Shown one piece after another: positions 6,693-10,335 of a DNA stretch of 10,335 bases (positions are counted from its first letter, which is position 1; every line of letters begins with the position of its first letter). Source of the DNA: Halieaceae bacterium UBA3479 (GTDB taxonomy: Bacteria > Pseudomonadota > Gammaproteobacteria > Pseudomonadales > Halieaceae); NCBI GenBank assembly GCA_002377985.1, contig DFQW01000150.1, forward strand, positions 4,984 to 15,318, in the 5' to 3' direction. The notes beneath the pieces are model-generated. The model was not told the DNA's origin and did not search any database. It was given only the letters and a program-made list of their open reading frames with translations. A program made the position numbers and the translations under genes.

Positions 6693-7106
6693 TTACACTG
6701 CCATCAACTGTCGGGGCTTGGAGAGATCCATGTTCTGCCAGGCTTCGGAGATCGGTTCGAGCAAACTCTTTACTTCTGCCACGTTATCGGGCGCAACATC
6801 GATGTTCACATTGGCGGCGAACAATTTGCGGATTGAGTAGCCGTAGAGCTCTCCCAAATTTATTGCGATCTCACCGCCGCGCTCGTAGTCGAGGCTGCCC
6901 TGCAGGCCGGCAAGAATACGGCAAGCCTTGGTCAAATATTCCCGCACCTGATCTTTGTTGCCGTGATGGTGATGCACTTCTACGCCAGCCAGTGCGCCAA
7001 TTAATGCTTTAAAGAGCAGCGTGATGAGCTCGTGCTTATCGGCCGACGCAACGGCAGATTCCAGATCAATTCGCTTGTATGCGGCGGCGGCTCTTACACG
7101 CGTCAT
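6693..7106 (-). CDS. fliS: flagellar secretion chaperone FliS
   Basis: This 137-residue, all-helical protein matches FliS, the cytoplasmic chaperone that binds the C-terminal helix of flagellin, prevents premature polymerisation and helps deliver it to the export gate. Family features in order: Y10 followed by an acidic stretch, the ADKHELITLLFKAL helix (22-35), the KACRILAGLQGSLDYERGGEIA block (about 60-81), LYGYSIRKLFAAN, and a C-terminal helix ending in EAW. The length is normal for the family. An unusual run of four histidines (H45-H48) sits in the loop after the second helix. The start has a good GAGG site 6 bases upstream on the - strand. The gene is alone: it has its own sigma-28 promoter and a terminator beyond its end, whereas in many relatives fliS follows fliD in an operon. 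I see no fliD or fliT here. Confidence 0.92.
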   Translation of the reverse strand: MTRVRAAAAYKRIDLESAVASADKHELITLLFKALIGALAGVEVHHHHGNKDQVREYLTKACRILAGLQGSLDYERGGEIAINLGELYGYSIRKLFAANVNIDVAPDNVAEVKSLLEPISEAWQNMDLSKPRQLMAV

Positions 7107-7144
7107 GGCTTACCTCAGATGACTGTTTCTTAGCGATACCCTAA

Positions 7145-7171
7145 ATATCGGTCGAAATAAGGCGAACTTTA
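7145..7171 (-). promoter_or_regulatory. sigma-28 (FliA) flagellar promoter of fliS
   Basis: On the - strand, TAAA (7171-7168) is followed by exactly 15 bases and then ACCGATAT (7152-7145). The FliA consensus is TAAA-N15-GCCGATAA, so the upstream box is perfect and the downstream box matches at 6 of 8 positions. The site lies about 40 bases ahead of the fliS start on the same strand, giving a short leader. It places fliS in the late flagellar class. Confidence 0.85.
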
Positions 7172-7188
7172 CCGTCAGGAGCGCCCCT

Positions 7189-7235
7189 TTGCTTTAATTT
7201 AAAATATTGTTTTTATTAAATAATTTATGATTTTG
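7189..7235. promoter_or_regulatory. AT-rich segment between divergent genes
   Basis: About 45 bases consist almost only of A and T inside otherwise GC-rich DNA, lying between fliS (-) and the small secreted protein gene (+). On the - strand it sits just upstream of the FliA promoter, where an UP-like element would act. On the + strand it should contain or flank the promoter for the gene starting at 7314, but I could not pick a pair of -35/-10 boxes with good spacing. The rest of the 207-base gap shows nothing else clear. Confidence 0.35.
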
Positions 7236-7313
7236 GTGTTTTCACGCTGGTTTTCGGGGCATTTTTTGTAAAGATAACGAAACGAGCCACGGACCCCCCG
7301 GGGAGGCACGCCA

Positions 7314-7703
7314 ATGCGGCGGATCAGCAAGACCCATATGCGCTTACAGTGGGTGGTGCTACTGGCCTGTTTTTTATCGGCGCAGGGTGCCCATTCAGCC
7401 AGTACGCCGCTCGCGCCAAAAACCAATACCGGGTTGCAAAATATCCATCTGAAGGCGGTGCGCTGCAACGATCAGGGCTTTTGGTCCTTCGATCTTGTTA
7501 ATAACGCCTTTGTTCAGGCCCATGTCGAATACTTTTTTTGGCGCGAAGATGCTGATGCCGATGCCATCGAGGGCGATGCCGGTCAGGTCAGACTGGGGCC
7601 CAAAAGTCGCGATACTGCCGTGCTGGTTTTTTCCTGTGAAATACCTTTTACGGAGCTAAGGCAGCATTTTCAATGGGCGCCTACGGGATTCACTCGACAG
7701 TAA
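7314..7703 (+). CDS. small secreted protein of unknown function
   Basis: This 129-residue protein starts at an ATG preceded by a strong GGGAGG site (7301-7306, spacing 7). The N-terminus is basic (R2, R3, K6, R10) with a hydrophobic core (about 11-22) and an A-H-S-A cleavage site near residue 29, so it is expected in the periplasm. The mature protein is about 100 residues, with two cysteines (in VRCND and FSCEI) and an aromatic segment (HVEYFFW). It appears to be a small beta-rich domain; I do not recognise the family. It is divergent from fliS and is followed by ubiX after 75 bases that contain a hairpin but no T-tract, so it may or may not be co-transcribed with ubiX. A flagellar role is not indicated beyond proximity. 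Confidence 0.7.
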   Translation: MRRISKTHMRLQWVVLLACFLSAQGAHSASTPLAPKTNTGLQNIHLKAVRCNDQGFWSFDLVNNAFVQAHVEYFFWREDADADAIEGDAGQVRLGPKSRDTAVLVFSCEIPFTELRQHFQWAPTGFTRQ

Positions 7704-7715
7704 TCCCGACAAAAC

Positions 7716-7731
7716 CGGGGTCGGTACCCCG
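7716..7731. repeat. perfect inverted repeat ahead of ubiX
   Basis: CGGGGT and ACCCCG flank a 4-base loop (CGGT), a perfect 6-bp stem that begins 13 bases after the stop of the small secreted protein gene. No T-tract follows on either strand, so it is not a standard intrinsic terminator. It could be an operator, a weak transcription pause or mRNA-end structure. A TACACT hexamer (7743-7748) downstream might be a -10 box for ubiX but has no good -35 partner. Confidence 0.35.
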
Positions 7732-7778
7732 ACGTAAAGCCGGTACACTCTCGTTTCGGTGACAGGGAACCCGCCTAC

Positions 7779-8339
7779 ATGGACAGGCTCATTATCGGTA
7801 TCAGCGGCGCCTCAGGGGTGCAGTACGGTGTGCGTGCACTGGAGCTTCTTCAGCCGCTTCCGATCGAGACGCACCTGGTGATGAGCAAATCGGCCGAACT
7901 CACAGTGCACCACGAACTGGATCGCTCTGTGGAAGATATTCGTGCGCTCGCCAACGAATGGCATCCGGTGCGTAACGTGGGCGCCTCGATCGCCAGCGGT
8001 TCCTTTAAAACACTGGGCATGTTAGTGGCACCCTGTTCCATCAGAACGCTGGGGGAGATTACCTCCGGTGTGACTTCCTCCCTTCTGACCCGCGCGGCCG
8101 ATGTGGTTCTCAAGGAGCGACGGCGTCTGGTGCTGATGGTCAGAGAGACGCCGCTGCACCTGGGCCACTTAAGAAATATGGTGGCGGTGACCGAGATGGG
8201 TGCCATTGTTGCACCGCCGGTACCTGCCTTTTACGCCAAACCGGAATCGCTCGAGGCGGCTGTGACGCAGAGCGTCGCCCGGGTACTCGATCTTTTTGAT
8301 CTGGCCTTGCCGGAGACCCATCGCTGGACGGAGTCGTGA
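7779..8339 (+). CDS. ubiX: flavin prenyltransferase UbiX
   Basis: UbiX joins dimethylallyl (mono)phosphate to reduced FMN to make prenylated FMN, the cofactor of UbiD-type decarboxylases, including the one in ubiquinone synthesis. This 186-residue cytoplasmic protein has the whole family pattern: GISGASG (7-13, FMN/phosphate loop), SGSF (73-76), [11 protein letters not shown] (84-94), [14 protein letters not shown] (102-115), VRETPLH (121-127) and the FY pair (151-152). Residues R105, K112, R122, E123, Y152 and R168 line up at a constant offset with the known active-site residues of the Pseudomonas enzyme as I remember their numbering. The start has AGGGA about 10 bases upstream. No ubiD is in the window. 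The stop overlaps the MFS gene start (GTGA), so the two are likely translationally coupled. Confidence 0.96.
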   Translation: MDRLIIGISGASGVQYGVRALELLQPLPIETHLVMSKSAELTVHHELDRSVEDIRALANEWHPVRNVGASIASGSFKTLGMLVAPCSIRTLGEITSGVTSSLLTRAADVVLKERRRLVLMVRETPLHLGHLRNMVAVTEMGAIVAPPVPAFYAKPESLEAAVTQSVARVLDLFDLALPETHRWTES

Positions 8340-9592
8340 CGCGCTTCTTGTCGCGATGGCGTCAGCAGTCGCTGGCGTGGCTGGTGTTTTTTGTCATCGT
8401 TGTCGACCTGATCGGTTTTGGCATCGTCATTCCTATCCTCCCTTTTTTGTCGCCCCATCTGGGCGGGGGCACCGATGACGTGGCTTTTATTCTGGTCAGT
8501 TACAGTGTGATGGCCGCACTGGTGGCGCCGTTGTGGGGCCGATTATCCGACCAGCTGGGGAGGCGACTTATTCTCTTTATCTGCCTCCTGGGCGGGGCGG
8601 CGTCTCATTTTCTGCTCGCGGCCTCCAATGAGCTCTGGATGGTCTATTTGTCGCGCGCGGTGGCTGGCGCGATGGCTGGCAGCTTGCCGGTGGCTACCGC
8701 GTTGATCGCCGATGCGAGTACCCCCGACCAGCGCTCCCGCGCCATGGGTTTGATTGGTCGTGCTTTCGGTATAGGTCTTGTGTTGGGGCCCGTGATCGGG
8801 GGTGTATTGGCAAGGAGCGAAACCGACTTTGCCTTGCCTTGCATTGTTGCAGGGGTCTTGTCAGCGAGCGCAGCAGTGTTGGCGCTACTGCTATTACCCA
8901 AGCCTCCACCCAAGACCACACCGCGCGCGCGCGAGTCGACTGGAGGTGTTGCCGCCACCATGCCCTCTGCTCGGACAATGCTGGGTGATGCGGGTGTGCT
9001 CTTGTTTGTTGGACAATTTGCACTGCATACCTGTGCGGTGAGCGCTTCCATTTATTTATTCCCCTTGTGGACGTCGCAGGGTCTGGGATGGACGGCACAC
9101 GAAGTCGGGTTGTTTTTTGGTTTGGTGGGCGTAGTGATGATAATGACCCAAGGTAATTTTTTGGGTCGCATGACAGACCGGTTCGGCACTATCTGGGTGC
9201 TGCGTGCCGCGACGCTGACCTTTAGCGCCTCCTTGGCGTTATCTGCAGTGGCGTCGGGTGCGCTCGCCATGGGCGCTTTGGGGCTGCTGGCTTTTTCGTC
9301 GGCCACCTTGTGCCTGCCGGTGCTCAACACCATCGCCAGTCATGCGGTTCCAGCTCCGTGGCGGGGGCAGTTTTTTGGCGTCACCGCCTCCTCCGCTTCT
9401 TTTGGCCGCGTGGGAGGGCCTTTGATTGCGGCAATGCTGCTGGCGCGCGGTGATTTTGCCCTGGCATGGCTCGGTACCAGTGCGATTGTGATGCTGGTTG
9501 TGGGTTGGTCTGTACTGCAGGGCGCAAATCCGGCGGTGGGTAAACAAATCAGCGAGCAGTCCGAAGTAGCGACAATCCGAGGGAACTCATGA
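8336..9592 (+). CDS. MFS transporter, DHA1 (TetA-like drug:H+ antiporter) type
   Basis: This 418-residue inner-membrane protein has two six-helix halves joined by a Pro/Arg-rich cytoplasmic loop (about 188-220). Motifs match the 12-TM DHA1 exporters: D24 with [10 protein letters not shown] in helix 1, motif [11 protein letters not shown] (68-77), a helix-4 arginine R107 in LSRAVAG, and motif [14 protein letters not shown] (147-159), a mark of proton-driven antiporters. The relatives I recognise export tetracycline-like or other small molecules, but the substrate cannot be read from sequence. Resistance should not be assumed; an export role for a metabolite is equally possible. The GTG start overlaps the ubiX stop by 4 bases, and the stop overlaps the dehydrogenase start by 4 bases. 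Confidence 0.9.
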   Translation: MTRFLSRWRQQSLAWLVFFVIVVDLIGFGIVIPILPFLSPHLGGGTDDVAFILVSYSVMAALVAPLWGRLSDQLGRRLILFICLLGGAASHFLLAASNELWMVYLSRAVAGAMAGSLPVATALIADASTPDQRSRAMGLIGRAFGIGLVLGPVIGGVLARSETDFALPCIVAGVLSASAAVLALLLLPKPPPKTTPRARESTGGVAATMPSARTMLGDAGVLLFVGQFALHTCAVSASIYLFPLWTSQGLGWTAHEVGLFFGLVGVVMIMTQGNFLGRMTDRFGTIWVLRAATLTFSASLALSAVASGALAMGALGLLAFSSATLCLPVLNTIASHAVPAPWRGQFFGVTASSASFGRVGGPLIAAMLLARGDFALAWLGTSAIVMLVVGWSVLQGANPAVGKQISEQSEVATIRGNS

Positions 9593-10335
9593 AGCAAAAG
9601 TGCGTGGTGGCCCTGGCGTTACCCGACGAAATCGTTGCGCGCTTAAAGGCGCGCTATGACGTGGTGGCATGGGCCGGTCCCGAGGCGATGAGTCAGGCAG
9701 CACTAATCGACGCACTTAATGGCGCGCAGGGTTTGCTGTGCGCGCTGTCTACGCGACTTACCGCTGAGATGATGGATCATGCGCCCGAGCTCAGGGTGAT
9801 CTCGACGATATCGGTGGGGGTCGATCACATCGATATCGCCGCCGCTACTCGGCGCGGCATTCCCGTGGGCCATACCCCGGGGGTTCTGGTAGACAGCACC
9901 GCTGATCTGGCGGTGGCGCTGATGCTCGCTACGACGCGGCGAGTTGCCGAGGCGGATCAGTGGGTGAGAGAGGGGCAATGGACCCAGGGATGGCAGTCAG
10001 ACCTGCTACTCGGGACGGATATCAGTCAAGCGACCGTCGGCCTGGTGGGGTTGGGCCCTATCGGTGAGGCGGTTGCCCGGCGATTGCGAGGATTTGGCTG
10101 CAAACTGGTGGGCTGGAATCGGACTCCCAAGGCAGTCGATGGCGTTGAGTCCATGGCGCTGGATCAGGTATTTGAGACGGCCGACGTGGTCTCATTGCAT
10201 ACGGCGCTTACCGACGAGACGCGGCATATCGCCAGCCGCGAGAGGCTGGCCTTGATGCGCCCCGGTGCGACGCTGATCAACACCGGGCGCGGGCCGCTGG
10301 TCGACGAGTCAGCTTTGATTGAGGCGCTGGCATCC
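9589..10335 (+). CDS. D-isomer-specific 2-hydroxyacid dehydrogenase, GhrB/GRHPR-like (3' end outside window)
   Basis: The first 249 residues are visible; the family is usually about 310-330 long, so roughly the last quarter is missing. These cytoplasmic enzymes reduce glyoxylate, hydroxypyruvate or related 2-keto acids with NAD(P)H. Seen here: SVGVDHID (75-82) and HTPGVL of the substrate loop, then the Rossmann fold with GLGPIG (154-159), WNR around residue 180 at the end of the second strand (a nucleotide 2'-phosphate region that may favour NADPH), and INTGRGPLVDE (230-240) with the catalytic Arg234. The catalytic Glu and His lie beyond the window. The ATG overlaps the MFS stop (ATGA) and has GAGGGA (9579-9584) before it. 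The TPGVL signature points to the glyoxylate/hydroxypyruvate reductase branch, not to phosphoglycerate dehydrogenase, but the true substrate is inferred. Confidence 0.92.
   Translation, partial: MKQKCVVALALPDEIVARLKARYDVVAWAGPEAMSQAALIDALNGAQGLLCALSTRLTAEMMDHAPELRVISTISVGVDHIDIAAATRRGIPVGHTPGVLVDSTADLAVALMLATTRRVAEADQWVREGQWTQGWQSDLLLGTDISQATVGLVGLGPIGEAVARRLRGFGCKLVGWNRTPKAVDGVESMALDQVFETADVVSLHTALTDETRHIASRERLALMRPGATLINTGRGPLVDESALIEALAS

Noticed and set aside
7199..7468. Antisense 89-codon frame over the small secreted protein gene
   Set aside because: It crosses the AT-rich intergenic region, has no ribosome site, and lies opposite a gene with a clear signal peptide and a strong GGGAGG site.
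8336..9592. Specific antibiotic resistance gene
   Set aside because: The motifs support a DHA1 antiporter, but substrate cannot be inferred and the ubiX/dehydrogenase setting looks chromosomal and metabolic.

Overview
The window looks like chromosomal DNA of a flagellated, moderately GC-rich Gram-negative bacterium, most likely a gammaproteobacterium. The grounds are a MotB/PomB-type stator fragment, FliS, UbiX, two lipoproteins, several signal peptides and dense gene packing. A marine lineage related to the OM60/NOR5 group is a guess from overall protein flavour, not something shown here. I see no IS element, phage gene, CRISPR array, tRNA or rRNA.

Left part (1-6640): seven genes on the + strand, nearly all joined by stop/start overlaps or gaps of only a few bases, read as one operon. 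In order they are: the C-terminal part of a MotB/PomB-type OmpA-domain stator protein; a small secreted two-cysteine protein; a large lipoprotein with six downstream cysteines; a 620-residue acidic coiled-coil cytoplasmic protein; a tiny lipoprotein; a ClC-family chloride transport protein with C-terminal CBS domains; and a secreted Sel1-repeat protein. The operon ends at a strong A-tract/hairpin/T-tract terminator that also serves the convergent fliS gene. Four of these genes are unrecognised. They cover every compartment from cytoplasm to outer membrane and follow directly on a stator gene, which makes this the most interesting part of the window.

Middle (6640-7710): fliS (flagellin chaperone) lies alone on the - strand. 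It has a convincing sigma-28 (FliA) promoter and is separated from fliD. Across an AT-rich divergent intergenic region lies a small secreted protein of unknown function on the + strand.

Right part (7711-10335): ubiX (flavin prenyltransferase), a 12-TM DHA1-type MFS exporter and a GhrB/GRHPR-like D-2-hydroxyacid dehydrogenase (cut by the window end) overlap by 4 bases at each junction (GTGA, ATGA) and are probably co-translated.

The most testable observation is that the ClC protein has tyrosine where the external gating glutamate normally sits and alanine where the internal proton glutamate normally sits. This predicts a passive channel rather than a Cl-/H+ antiporter.
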